A stretch of DNA of 64,000 nucleotides from Luteipulveratus halotolerans (GTDB lineage Bacteria; Actinomycetota; Actinomycetes; Actinomycetales; Dermatophilaceae). The notes below the pieces were generated by a model, which saw nothing but the letters and a program-made list of their open reading frames with translations, did no database searches and was not told the origin of the DNA. Location: contig NZ_LAIR01000002.1 of NCBI RefSeq assembly GCF_001247745.1, positions 2,232,001 through 2,296,000 of the forward strand, given 5' to 3'. Below, piece by piece: positions 52,782 to 61,382 of the stretch (positions are counted from its first letter, which is position 1; every line of letters begins with the position of its first letter). The position numbers were made by a program, and so were the translations under genes.

Positions 52782-53396
52782 TCAGCCCATCACGGCGAGC
52801 GTGACCGACTCCTGCAGCCAGGTGAGGAAGTCGTAGTACGCCGCGAGGAGCGTGCGCGGGTCGTCGAGGTCCTGCGCCTCCTCGACCAGCGCGTGCAGCC
52901 GCTCACTGTCCTCGTCGGTGCGCAGGTCGAGACGCTCGGCCAGCACGAGGCGGACGTCGGTGAGGGCCCGCATCAGCGCCTGCGCCTGACCGAGGTCGAG
53001 CTCGACCCGCTCGCCGCCGTGCTCCAGGTCGACGCCGAGCGCGCCCGACGGGTCTCCGCCGAGCGCCGAGATCGCCGTCGCAAGGGTCGCCGTCTTGGTG
53101 CGACGCAGGCCGTCCTCCGTCATCCCCCGGAAGTCGGCGGCGAGCTGGTCGTCGTCCCGGCTCGCCGGAGGCAGCAGCCGCTGCAGGGCCGGGTCGCGCG
53201 AGGCGACCTCGTCGGGGTCGACGGGGTCGCGGTCGAGCGAGGCGAACAGGTCCTGCACCGGGTCACCGGTGGACGCGTGGTCGTCGCCTCCGAGCAGCTC
53301 ACGGGTCTGCATCAGCAGGTTGACGACGACCTCACGCTCCTGCGCGTCCATCCGCGCGACGATGCGAGAGCCCTTGCGCTTGAAAGCCGTTGCCAT
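52782..53396 (-). CDS. DUF2017 protein
   Basis: A 204-residue DUF2017 protein. It is nearly always found next to clpS in actinobacteria, as here (6-bp gap). The helical family segments ARMDAQEREVVVNLLMQTRELL, DFRGMTEDGLRRTKTATLATA and YYDFLTWLQESVTLAV are visible. The function is unknown; a link to ClpS-dependent proteolysis is suggested by location only. Confidence 0.88.
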   Translation of the reverse strand: MATAFKRKGSRIVARMDAQEREVVVNLLMQTRELLGGDDHASTGDPVQDLFASLDRDPVDPDEVASRDPALQRLLPPASRDDDQLAADFRGMTEDGLRRTKTATLATAISALGGDPSGALGVDLEHGGERVELDLGQAQALMRALTDVRLVLAERLDLRTDEDSERLHALVEEAQDLDDPRTLLAAYYDFLTWLQESVTLAVMG

Positions 53397-53402
53397 GCTG
53401 AC

Positions 53403-53717
53403 CTATTCGTCCTTCTGAAAGGTGGCCCAGAGGCTGTAGCCATGCATTGCCTCGGTGTCGGTCTCCATCTTCTCGCGGGTGCCGCGCGAGACCACGGCGC
53501 GACCTTCCTGGTGCACCGCGAGCATGAGCTGCTGGGCCTTGGCCTCGGAGTAGCCGAAGTAGGACTGGAACACCCACGAGACGTAGGACATGAGGTTGAC
53601 CGGGTCGTTCCAGACGATGGTCACCCACGGCCGGTCGAGGGCCTCCGACAGGTCGGTGCCGGGCCGGATCTCGGTGTCGGCGGCGGGCGTCGACTGCTCG
53701 GGTGGGGCTACGGACAC
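53403..53717 (-). CDS. clpS: ATP-dependent Clp protease adaptor ClpS
   Basis: Delivers N-degron substrates to the Clp protease. In 104 residues it has WNDPVNLMSYV (the N-end residue pocket), VHQEGRAVVSRGTREKME and a disordered N-terminal tail that would enter the ATPase. ATG or GTG at 53717 starts 23 bp from the divergent pncB gene. DUF2017 follows. Confidence 0.95.
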   Translation of the reverse strand: MSVAPPEQSTPAADTEIRPGTDLSEALDRPWVTIVWNDPVNLMSYVSWVFQSYFGYSEAKAQQLMLAVHQEGRAVVSRGTREKMETDTEAMHGYSLWATFQKDE

Positions 53718-53727
53718 GCCTCAACCA

Positions 53728-53733
53728 TAGGGT
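53728..53733 (+). promoter_or_regulatory. Putative leaderless promoter -10 of pncB
   Basis: TAGGGT followed by 7 nt and then GTG 53741, inside the 23-bp spacer to clpS. Confidence 0.4.
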
Positions 53734-53740
53734 GAGGCCC

Positions 53741-55069
53741 GTGAGCCCAGAAACCTCAACGCCGTTCGGCCCGTCGTCGAGCGCTCTGCTGACCGACCAC
53801 TACGAGCTGACGATGCTCCAGGCCGCCCTGCGGTCCGGCGCCGCCCACCGCGCCAGCGTGTTCGAGCTGTTCGCCCGCCGCCTGCCCGACGGCCGCCGCT
53901 ACGGCGTGGTCGCGGGCACCGGCCGGTTCCTGGAGGCCCTGGAGGACTTCCGGTTCGGCGACGCCGAGATCGAGGACCTGCGCTCGCGCAAGGTCGTCGA
54001 CGACGCCACGCTGGAGTGGCTCGCGTCGTACCGGTTCTCCGGCGACATCTGGGGGTACGCCGAGGGTGAGGCCTACTTCCCCGGCTCACCGATTCTCGTG
54101 GTCGAGTCCTCCTTCGCCGAGGGCGTGATCCTGGAGACCCTGGCGCTGTCGATGTTCAACCACGACAGCGCCATCGCGAGTGCGGCCTCTCGCATGACGG
54201 CCGCCGCCGGAGACCGGCCGTGCATCGAGATGGGCTCGCGGCGTACGCACGAGATGGCTGCCGTCGCCGCGGCGCGCGCGGCGTACATCGCCGGGTTCGC
54301 CACCACCTCCAACCTCGAGGCCGGGCGGCGCTTCGGTGTGCCGACCGCAGGCACGTCGGCGCACGCGTTCACGCTGCTGCACGACGACGAGCGTGAGGCG
54401 TTCCAGGCTCAGGTCGACTGCCTCGGCCCCGGCACGACGCTGCTCGTCGACACCTACGACGTGCGCGCCGCGGTCGAGATCGCCGTCGAGGTGGCCGGCA
54501 CCGGGCTCGGCGGTGTGCGCCTGGACTCCGGCGACCTGCTCGTCCAGGCCGGCGAGGTCCGCGAGCAGCTCGACGCACTCGGCGCCACCCAGACCCGCAT
54601 CGTCGTCACCAGTGACCTCGACGAGTACGCCATCGCCGCCCTGCAGGCCGGGCCGGTCGACTCCTACGGCGTGGGCACCCAGCTGGTGACCGGTTCGGGC
54701 GCGCCGACCGCCGGCATGGTCTACAAGCTCGTGGCGCGCGCCGACGACTCCGGCCAGATGGTCGGCGTCGCCAAGGCGAGCAAGGACAAGACCTCCATCG
54801 GCGGTCGCAAGTACGCCGTACGCCGCCTCGACGCCTCCGGGCGCGCCGAGGCCGAGGTGATCGGCATCGGCGAGCGCCCTGAGTCGGACGCCAACGACCG
54901 CGAGCTGCTCACACCGCTCGTGCGCGGCGGCGAGGTCATCGGTGCGACCACGCTCGAGCAGGCGCGCGAGCGCCACCTCGCCTCACGGACCGAGCTGCCC
55001 CGCAGGGCGGTCCAGCTCTCGCGCGGTGAGCCCGCGATCCCGACGGCCTACGTCGACGACCAGCCCTGA
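53741..55069 (+). CDS. pncB: Nicotinate phosphoribosyltransferase
   Basis: Makes nicotinate mononucleotide from nicotinate in NAD salvage. The 442-residue protein starts TDHYELTML (family signature) and has the region SRRTHEMAAVAAARAAYIAGFATTSN, TAGTSAHAF with the histidine that can be phosphorylated, and LDSGDL for the phosphoribosyl site. GTG 53741 is preferred because of the TAGGGT box; a longer frame upstream overlaps clpS. Its product chain links with pncA at 61.4 kb, which makes nicotinate from nicotinamide. Confidence 0.94.
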   Translation: MSPETSTPFGPSSSALLTDHYELTMLQAALRSGAAHRASVFELFARRLPDGRRYGVVAGTGRFLEALEDFRFGDAEIEDLRSRKVVDDATLEWLASYRFSGDIWGYAEGEAYFPGSPILVVESSFAEGVILETLALSMFNHDSAIASAASRMTAAAGDRPCIEMGSRRTHEMAAVAAARAAYIAGFATTSNLEAGRRFGVPTAGTSAHAFTLLHDDEREAFQAQVDCLGPGTTLLVDTYDVRAAVEIAVEVAGTGLGGVRLDSGDLLVQAGEVREQLDALGATQTRIVVTSDLDEYAIAALQAGPVDSYGVGTQLVTGSGAPTAGMVYKLVARADDSGQMVGVAKASKDKTSIGGRKYAVRRLDASGRAEAEVIGIGERPESDANDRELLTPLVRGGEVIGATTLEQARERHLASRTELPRRAVQLSRGEPAIPTAYVDDQP

Positions 55070-55079
55070 GCCCGAAACT

Positions 55080-55210
55080 CGCTGGTTGAGCCGGGCGAGC
55101 CCCAAGGGCGAGCCCGTGTCGAAACCCCCTGCCGCACAGGGAGACTCAGCATCCACGGCACCTCGGTCTCGACACGGACTCCGCTAGCGCTCCGTCCGGC
55201 TCAACCAGCG
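55080..55210. repeat. Large inverted repeat (CGCTGGTTGAGCCGG type) between pncB and the helicase gene
   Basis: Perfect 15-bp arms at 55080-55094 and 55196-55210, with an inner pair GTGTCGAAACC (55116-55126) and GGTCTCGACAC (55165-55175) having one mismatch. The right arm runs into the last codons of the helicase gene. Elements with GGTTGAG and GTGTCGAAAC ends recur in many actinobacterial genomes, so this is probably one copy of a dispersed palindromic repeat; here it also sits where a bidirectional terminator is needed. Confidence 0.65.
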
Positions 55211-57399
55211 GGTGTGCCGAGGTCGAGGCCGGCCGGTCCGTCGGCGAGGGCGACGACGGTGAGCTCCTGGGTGCACCGCGTCAGGGCGACGTAGAGCCCG
55301 TTCCAGCCACGCCGCTGCTCGACGATCGCGTGCGGATCGACGACGACAACCGCGTCGAACTCCAGGCCCTTGGACTCCTCGGGCGTGATCACGACGACGT
55401 CCGGTCGCACCAGAGCCGTGTGAGATCGCAGCTGCTCGGCGCGGCCGGCGACGGCGATCACCGCGACCCGACCACCGGCGTACCGGTCGGCGAGAGTCGT
55501 TGCAGCAGAGGCGATCTCGTCGACGATGCGTCGGTCGTCGGTGATGACGTGACCGGGCGGGCGACCGCTGGAGCGCACTGCTCGCGGCGGCAGGACCGTG
55601 CTGCCGGCGGCTTCGAGCACACCCGCCGTGCAGGCCATGACCTCGTGCGGTGTGCGGTAGCAGACGGTGAGCTCGGTGCGCCTCCACCGCGTGCCGAACG
55701 ACGGCTCGAGCGCCGACTCCCACGAGCGTGCCGAGCCGGGCGAGTCGGCCTGGTTGATGTCGCCGACGACCGTGAACGACCGCGTCGGGCAACGGCGCAG
55801 CAGCATCCGCCACTGCATCGCGGTGAGCTCCTGGGCCTCGTCGACGATGACGTGGCCGTACGCCCAGGTGCGGTCGGCGCCCGCCCGCGCCGCCAGGCTC
55901 TGGCCGTCGACCGGGACACGCGTCGTCTCGGTCGGTGCGCCGACCAGCTCGGCCAGCTCGTCCAGGAGAGCGACGTCAGCCGTGCTCCAATCGGCGCCAC
56001 GCTCGCGCACGACGAGCGCTCGCTCGTCGGCCGTCAGCTCCGGCGCGAGGCGAGCCAGCTCGTCGACGTCGCGCAGCAGGTCGGTCAGGACGGTCTGCGG
56101 GTCCAGTGCCGGCCAGACGTCGTCGAGCGCCGCAGAGACGGTCGCCGACTCGCGCAGACCGGAGCGGATCACGGCGACGTCCTCGGCGGTCGCGACCCCG
56201 TCGACCTCGACGCCGCGTGAGCTCGACTGCGTGCCGAGGTTCTGCGCCTGGGCACGCATGCTCGCGTCGATGCGCGCGAGGATGTCCTCGAACCCCTCCT
56301 CCATCGAGGCGATGAGCTCCTGGGCGTGCCGGGCGACGGCCTCGGCGAGCGCGTCGAGAGTGCGCGTCCGGAACCTGCCCCGCGCCTCGTGGTGCGACAC
56401 CCGTCCGGCGCGCGCCTGGGCCAGGATCTCGGCGACCTCCTCGGTGTCGAGCGTGATGGGCTCGCCCTCGTGGACGACCGTGACCGGGCGCGCGACCGGC
56501 TGCCGCTCGTCGATCACCCGCTGCAGGACGTCCGCCCACAGGCCGCGGCCCTTGATCTCGGCGACGGCGTCGGAGTCGTGGCGTGCGGCCGTCGTACCGG
56601 GCAGGAGTCGGTCGACGGTCGTCGCCACCACCTGCGTCTCTCCGAGCGAGGGCAGCACCTGCTCGATGTAGTCCAGGAACGCCCGCGACGGGCCGACCAC
56701 GAGCACGCCCCGCTCGACGAGGTGCTGGTGGGTGAAGAGCAGGTACGCCGCCCGGTGCAGCGCGACCGCCGTCTTGCCCGTGCCCGGCCCGCCCTGCACC
56801 ACGAGGCAGCCCTGGTGCGGCGCCCGGATGATGTCGTCCTGCTCGGCCTGGAGCGTGGAGACGATGTCGTTCATCGAGCCCGTACGCCGCGCGTCGAGCG
56901 CCTCCATCAGCGCGGCCTCGCCGACGAGATCCGTTGCGGCGTCGGCGTTCTCGGCGTCGAGCAGCTCGTCGTCCACGCCGATCACGCGCCGCTCGTCGGT
57001 GCGGATGTGCCGTCGCCGGCGCAGCCCGTCTGGCCGCGCCGCCGTCGCGGTGTAGAACGCCCGGGCCGCCGGAGCACGCCAGTCGATCAGCAGCGGGTCG
57101 GCGTCGTCGTGACGGCTGGGGAGACCGATGCGGCCGACGTACCAGGACGCTCCGTCGGCACGGTCCATGCGGCCGAAGCACAGGCCGCGGTCGGCCTTGT
57201 CGAGCTCGTGCTGTCGCCGCGCGAGGGCGGAGACCCTGGCCTCGGCGTACGTGCCGTCGCCGTCTCCCTCGGCCGCGGCCCGACGCTCGGCCCCGACCTG
57301 CTCGATCAGCTCGTCCCTGCGTGCGAACAGGTCGTCCAGTTGCACCTGCTCTCGTTCGATCTCACGTGTGATGCCGTCCGGTCGCCCTGCTGCGCTCAT
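55201..57399 (-). CDS. helD: HelD-type SF1 helicase (RNA polymerase-recycling ATPase)
   Basis: A UvrD-like ATPase of 732 residues. The N-terminal helical part (EIEREQVQLDDLFARRDELIEQ) is the coiled-coil arm that HelD inserts into RNA polymerase. Walker A GGPGTGKT is near residue 203, IVDEAQELTAMQWRML is motif II, and the C-terminus has EESKGLEFDAVVVVDP and YVALTRCTQEL. HelD removes stalled RNA polymerase from DNA, and actinobacterial relatives can give rifampicin tolerance. ATG 57399 follows AGGGGTGG. The ABC operon ends just upstream, separated by a long hairpin. Confidence 0.88.
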   Translation of the reverse strand: MSAAGRPDGITREIEREQVQLDDLFARRDELIEQVGAERRAAAEGDGDGTYAEARVSALARRQHELDKADRGLCFGRMDRADGASWYVGRIGLPSRHDDADPLLIDWRAPAARAFYTATAARPDGLRRRRHIRTDERRVIGVDDELLDAENADAATDLVGEAALMEALDARRTGSMNDIVSTLQAEQDDIIRAPHQGCLVVQGGPGTGKTAVALHRAAYLLFTHQHLVERGVLVVGPSRAFLDYIEQVLPSLGETQVVATTVDRLLPGTTAARHDSDAVAEIKGRGLWADVLQRVIDERQPVARPVTVVHEGEPITLDTEEVAEILAQARAGRVSHHEARGRFRTRTLDALAEAVARHAQELIASMEEGFEDILARIDASMRAQAQNLGTQSSSRGVEVDGVATAEDVAVIRSGLRESATVSAALDDVWPALDPQTVLTDLLRDVDELARLAPELTADERALVVRERGADWSTADVALLDELAELVGAPTETTRVPVDGQSLAARAGADRTWAYGHVIVDEAQELTAMQWRMLLRRCPTRSFTVVGDINQADSPGSARSWESALEPSFGTRWRRTELTVCYRTPHEVMACTAGVLEAAGSTVLPPRAVRSSGRPPGHVITDDRRIVDEIASAATTLADRYAGGRVAVIAVAGRAEQLRSHTALVRPDVVVITPEESKGLEFDAVVVVDPHAIVEQRRGWNGLYVALTRCTQELTVVALADGPAGLDLGTPAG

Positions 57400-57504
57400 G
57401 CCACCCCTGGGTCCATGTCGTACAACGTACGGAAAACGCTTCCGCCGACCTCGAACGCCGTCCGCCGCCCGGTTGTTCCCGCTCCCCCACACCGATTTTG
57501 ACGC

Positions 57505-57566
57505 GCCGACAGTGCAAGCCTTGTCGTTCTGAGAGCGATCAGAACGACAAGGCTTGCACTGTCGGC
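57505..57566. terminator. Perfect 28-bp inverted repeat between ABC operon and helD
   Basis: The arms 57505-57532 (starting GCCGACAGTGCAAGCC) and 57539-57566 are exact complements around a 6-nt loop GAGCGA. It lies 21 bp after the ABC permease stop and 106 bp before the helD start. The stem is much longer than ordinary terminators, and no long T-run follows. Confidence 0.75.
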
Positions 57567-57587
57567 CAGTTGGGGATGGGCGGGCGG

Positions 57588-58424
57588 TCAGCTCGAGACG
57601 TCGCGGCGACCCACCAGGAAGGCGATCACGCCCAGCAGGACCGCGCCGTACGCCGCGAGCGTGCCGTACAGCTCGACGTCGCTGAGCTTGATGGTCAGCG
57701 AGTCGGGCGCCACGACGTAGCGCAGCAGCAGCCCCGGGAACCAGCGCTGCCCGAACTCGAACGAGTCGCCCAGCAGGTTCTCGATGGGACCGGCCCACAG
57801 GACGGCCGCCGCGAGGCCCACCGGCACCGAACGGGTGGCCATGCCGATGGCAGTGCCGAGCAGCGCCCAGCCGATGCCGAAGCCGAGCACCCGCAGGAAG
57901 TCCTCGCCGGCGATCCGCCACGACTCGCCCGACATCCAGGCCGAGGTGTCGACGCCCTGACCGGACGCGACCAGCGTGGCGGTCAGCCAGCCGACCCCGA
58001 ACAGCACGGCCACGATGACCGCCAGCCCGGCGACGCGAGCGGCGAACGTGCCGACCGCGAGCGAGAACCGGCCCGGGTGGTGCAGCAGCGCGGCGCGCCA
58101 GGTGCCCTTGGCGAACGCGTTGGCCGCCATGCCGACGAACAGCGCGAGCAGCAGCACCGATGAGAACGACGCCGCCCGAGCGGGTGCGGCGGTCCCGCCT
58201 CCGGCCTGCGAGAGCGACTGGATGCTGAACGGCCCGCGGTCCTGGGCCGTGGCGATCAGCGCGAAGGTGACGCCGGCGGCATACAGGACGGTGGTGACCA
58301 GGGCCGGCAGCCACACCCGGCGCTGCCCGAACCGGCTCCACTCGGCGAGGAAGGCTCCCCCGCGCAGGTGTCCGGCACGAGGTGTGACCTCAGCCGTGGT
58401 CGAGGTGATCTGGGTGGTGCTCAT
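57588..58424 (-). CDS. ABC transporter permease (ABC-2 type)
   Basis: A 278-residue permease with about six hydrophobic helices, of the ABC-2 exporter type seen in bacteriocin or antibiotic immunity. Basic residues follow the first cytoplasmic stretch (FLAEWSRFGQRR). It overlaps the ATPase gene by 4 bp (ATGA at 58421), so the two form one complex. The substrate is unknown. Confidence 0.85.
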   Translation of the reverse strand: MSTTQITSTTAEVTPRAGHLRGGAFLAEWSRFGQRRVWLPALVTTVLYAAGVTFALIATAQDRGPFSIQSLSQAGGGTAAPARAASFSSVLLLALFVGMAANAFAKGTWRAALLHHPGRFSLAVGTFAARVAGLAVIVAVLFGVGWLTATLVASGQGVDTSAWMSGESWRIAGEDFLRVLGFGIGWALLGTAIGMATRSVPVGLAAAVLWAGPIENLLGDSFEFGQRWFPGLLLRYVVAPDSLTIKLSDVELYGTLAAYGAVLLGVIAFLVGRRDVSS

Positions 58425-59353
58425 GACTGGCTCCCTGTTCCGACGAGCTCCAGGACACGGTCCTCGAGCGTCTGACGCTGGTGGTGCAGCTCGGTCACGG
58501 TGATGCCGGCTGCGTGAGCGGTCTCGTTGATGCGGGCCGCGAGGCGGGTCGGGTCGACCTCGCCGATCTCGACGACGGATGCCCCTCCCGCGCTGGTCGC
58601 GGTGTAGCCCTCCGCCACGAGCAGGGCGTGCAGGCGCTCGCTCGAACCGTTCGCCGAGACGCGCAGCACCTCGGGCCGACCGGTCGGCAGCTCCTCCATC
58701 GGTCCCTCGTATCGCAGGCCACCCTTGTCGATGACGACCAGGTGATCGCACACGTGCTCGAGCTCGGCCAGCAGGTGCGAGGAGACGAGCACCGTGCGCC
58801 CGCCCTCGGCGATCCGGCGGACGAGGTTGCGGATGTCGCGCATGCCCTGCGGGTCGACGCCGTTGGTCGGCTCGTCGAGGATGACCAGCTCGGGATCACC
58901 GAGCAGCGCGGCGGCGATGCCGAGCCGCTGCTTCATCCCGAGCGAGTACGCGCCGTACAGGTCCTCCCCGCGCTCGCCGAGCCCGACGAGGTCGAGCAGC
59001 TCGTCGACCTGGGCCGCGTCGTGACGGCCGAGACGGCACAGGTTGCGCAGGTTGGCGCGGCCACTCATCGAGGAGTGGAACGCCGGCCCCTCGATCAGCG
59101 CACCGACCTGGCCCAGGTAGGCCTTGGGGTGGTGCAGGTCGTGGCCGAGGACCTCGCCGTGGCCGGCGCTCGGCCGCACCAGCCCGAGGAGCATGGACAT
59201 GATCGTGGTCTTACCGGCGCCGTTCGGGCCGATCAGACCGGTGACGGACCCGCGTGGGATCCGCAGTGAGATGTCGTCGACGACGGTACGACGGCCGTAA
59301 CGCTTGGTCAGGCCCGTCACCGCCACCGCATCGGTGTGTCGTGAGTTGCTCAT
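58421..59353 (-). CDS. ABC transporter ATP-binding protein
   Basis: A 310-residue ATPase with Walker A GPNGAGKTT, signature YSLGMKQRLGIAAALL and Walker B LVILDEPTNGVDP. The signature SLGMKQR is typical of drug and lantibiotic exporters (DrrA/BcrA group). The C-terminal 80 residues are a regulatory extension. It precedes the permease, and a LuxR-type response regulator gene lies 129 bp upstream. Confidence 0.93.
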   Translation of the reverse strand: MSNSRHTDAVAVTGLTKRYGRRTVVDDISLRIPRGSVTGLIGPNGAGKTTIMSMLLGLVRPSAGHGEVLGHDLHHPKAYLGQVGALIEGPAFHSSMSGRANLRNLCRLGRHDAAQVDELLDLVGLGERGEDLYGAYSLGMKQRLGIAAALLGDPELVILDEPTNGVDPQGMRDIRNLVRRIAEGGRTVLVSSHLLAELEHVCDHLVVIDKGGLRYEGPMEELPTGRPEVLRVSANGSSERLHALLVAEGYTATSAGGASVVEIGEVDPTRLAARINETAHAAGITVTELHHQRQTLEDRVLELVGTGSQS

Positions 59354-59482
59354 GCCACGACTGTCGCGCCGGCCGGTGGTCGCGCACGTCGGCCTGGTGT
59401 CGACCTTGGCCGTACGTCAGGTGTTGAGCCCGGGACTGCGCCGGGCCGCGGACGGACGGGCGGCGTACGACGCGTGGCCGGG

Positions 59483-60202
59483 TCAGGCGGGTGGAGTCGC
59501 CAGGCCGTGCTGGTAGGCGAGCACGACCAGCTGGGCCCGGTCGCGGGCGTACATCTTGGTCATCGCCCTGCTCACGTGCGTGCGCACGGTCGCCTGGCTG
59601 ACGAACCACTGCTCGGCGATCTCCTCGTTGGACAGCCCCTGAGCGACGAGCGCGACGACCTCACGCTCGCGGTCGGTGAGGTGCTTGGCGATCTCGGACG
59701 GCGGCGCAGCGCCGGCACCCGAAACCGTGGGGCCAGAGGCGAACTGGTGGATCAGGCGCTTCGTGACACCGGGCGACAGGAGCGCTTCTCCTCCGGCCAC
59801 CACGCGCACGGCACGCACCAGCTCGTCGGGGTCGGTGTGCTTGACCAGGAACCCGCTCGCCCCGAGTCGCAACGCCTCGAAGACGTACTCGTCGAGGTCG
59901 AAGGTCGTCAGCACCAGCACCCGCACCGACTCCAGGGCGGGGTCGGTCGTGATCTGCCGGGTGGCTTCCAGACCGTCGAGCCCCGGCATCCGGATGTCCA
60001 TGAGGATCACGTCCGGGAGCAGCGACCGCGCGGCCTCCACCGCTTGGGCACCGTCGGTGGCCTCACCGACGACCTCGATGTCGTCCTCGATCGCGATGAG
60101 GGTCGCGAATCCCCTTCGTACCAAAGCCTGGTCGTCGGCCACGACCACGCGGATCGGGCCGCTGCGCTCCGGCGCGCCGGCTTCGGTCACGGGCTGGTCC
60201 AT
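59483..60202 (-). CDS. LuxR/NarL-family response regulator
   Basis: A 239-residue regulator. The receiver domain has the acidic pair in VVADDQ, the phosphorylated aspartate in ILMDIRMPG (about residue 68) and the lysine in FLVKHTD; the helix-turn-helix is LTDREREVVALVAQGLSNEEIAEQ. It overlaps the histidine kinase gene by 16 bp and precedes the ABC transporter genes, which are probably its targets. Confidence 0.93.
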   Translation of the reverse strand: MDQPVTEAGAPERSGPIRVVVADDQALVRRGFATLIAIEDDIEVVGEATDGAQAVEAARSLLPDVILMDIRMPGLDGLEATRQITTDPALESVRVLVLTTFDLDEYVFEALRLGASGFLVKHTDPDELVRAVRVVAGGEALLSPGVTKRLIHQFASGPTVSGAGAAPPSEIAKHLTDREREVVALVAQGLSNEEIAEQWFVSQATVRTHVSRAMTKMYARDRAQLVVLAYQHGLATPPA

Positions 60203-61314
60203 CGTCCGACGACCTCGAATCCTTGGGGTTGCGCAGGTCCGTGATGCAGTGTGCCACCGGACGCGACGACCCGCTCGCGCATGCCGAGCAGCCCGTGGCC
60301 GGAGCCCTGCACCTTCTCGTCGGCGCGCTGCGGGTCGCCGCCGTCGTCGCGGACGCTCACGACCAGGCCCTCGCGCTGGTCGATGCCGACGCGCACGCGC
60401 GAGCCGGGCGCGTAGCGGGTCGCATTGGTCAGCGCCTCCTGCACCAGCCGGTACGCCGCGGTGCCGGCCTCGGGACCGACCGGCGTACGTGCACCGAGCC
60501 GATCGACCTCGACCCGCAGGCCTCCCCCACGCGCCTGCTCGACGAGGGCGTCGATGTCGCCGAGCCCGCGGTCAGGGGTCGTGGGGGTGTCGTCCGTGGC
60601 GCGCAGAGACTTCACGATCTCGGTGAGGTCGAGCAGGGAACTGCGGCTGGTCTCACGGATCGCTGCGGCCGCTGTGACCGCGGCGTCCGGGTCACGTCGT
60701 GCCATCCGCTCGGCGATCGACGCCTGCACGTTGATGGCCGTCAGGGCGTGGGCGACGCTGTCGTGCAGGTCGCGCGCGAGGCCGAGCTGCTGCTCGACGA
60801 GCGTCTGCTGCTGCTGGCGGCGCTGCGTCTCGCGGTGAGCGGCGGCGCGCTCGCGGCGTACGCGCAACAGCTCGGCCACGAGCACGGCTGCACCCGTCCA
60901 GCCGAGGAACCCGATGAAGGCGGAGTAGTCGTCCCAGTCGCCCGCGAGTACGGTCGCGCCCGACATCAGCAGCAGGTAGGCGGCCGCGACGGCGTACAGC
61001 TCGCGCCGGGGCCGCACCAAGCCGAACGTCAGCACGGCGAGCGGCCCGGGCAGGTACGCCGGCCCGCCCGGGTAGCCCAGGTAGGCGTAGGTCGCGACGG
61101 CGAGACAGCTGACGGCGACCATCAGGTAGGGCTGCACCCAGCGCAGCAGCAGCGCCCACGCGGCGGTCAGGCCGAGCGTGATCGCGACACTGTCGATCTC
61201 ACGTCCGCCCTCACCTGCGGGGATGTGGTCGGCCGAGCCGAGCACCCCGACCGTGATGAAGAGGGTCGCCAGCACGGCCGCCGGCACCGACTCCCACCAC
61301 GATCGTTCTCTCAT
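60187..61314 (-). CDS. Sensor histidine kinase (HisKA_3 type)
   Basis: A 375-residue kinase. Five or so membrane helices occupy about residues 9-150, with no large outer domain, like antibiotic- or envelope-sensing kinases. The dimerisation motif ARDLHDSVAHALTAI holds the phosphorylated histidine (near 192), and the ATP-binding end has QEALTNATRYAPGS and GHGLLGMRERV. ATG 61314 is chosen over GTG 61323 because TACAGT lies 7 nt upstream. It is paired with the LuxR-type regulator. Confidence 0.9.
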   Translation of the reverse strand: MRERSWWESVPAAVLATLFITVGVLGSADHIPAGEGGREIDSVAITLGLTAAWALLLRWVQPYLMVAVSCLAVATYAYLGYPGGPAYLPGPLAVLTFGLVRPRRELYAVAAAYLLLMSGATVLAGDWDDYSAFIGFLGWTGAAVLVAELLRVRRERAAAHRETQRRQQQQTLVEQQLGLARDLHDSVAHALTAINVQASIAERMARRDPDAAVTAAAAIRETSRSSLLDLTEIVKSLRATDDTPTTPDRGLGDIDALVEQARGGGLRVEVDRLGARTPVGPEAGTAAYRLVQEALTNATRYAPGSRVRVGIDQREGLVVSVRDDGGDPQRADEKVQGSGHGLLGMRERVVASGGTLHHGPAQPQGFEVVGRWTSP

Positions 61315-61321
61315 GCCGGTC

Positions 61322-61327
61322 ACTGTA
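61322..61327 (-). promoter_or_regulatory. Putative leaderless promoter -10 of the histidine kinase gene
   Basis: TACAGT on the minus strand, 7 nt before ATG 61314; it overlaps the alternative GTG start at 61323. Confidence 0.4.
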
Positions 61328-61369
61328 GGGAGAGCGGCCGACCCGCTGAGTCATACAGGTGTTGAGATC

Positions 61370-61375
61370 TAGGCT
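61370..61375 (+). promoter_or_regulatory. Putative leaderless promoter -10 of pncA
   Basis: TAGGCT followed by 7 nt and then ATG 61383, without a ribosome binding site. It lies back to back with the histidine kinase promoter. Confidence 0.4.
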
Positions 61376-61382
61376 CGACACC

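Noticed and set aside
57505..57566. Rifampicin-associated element upstream of helD
   Set aside because: The GGCTTGC and GCAAGCC words occur but face outward and are over 20 bp apart, unlike the compact 19-bp element. The sequence is better described as a 28-bp hairpin.
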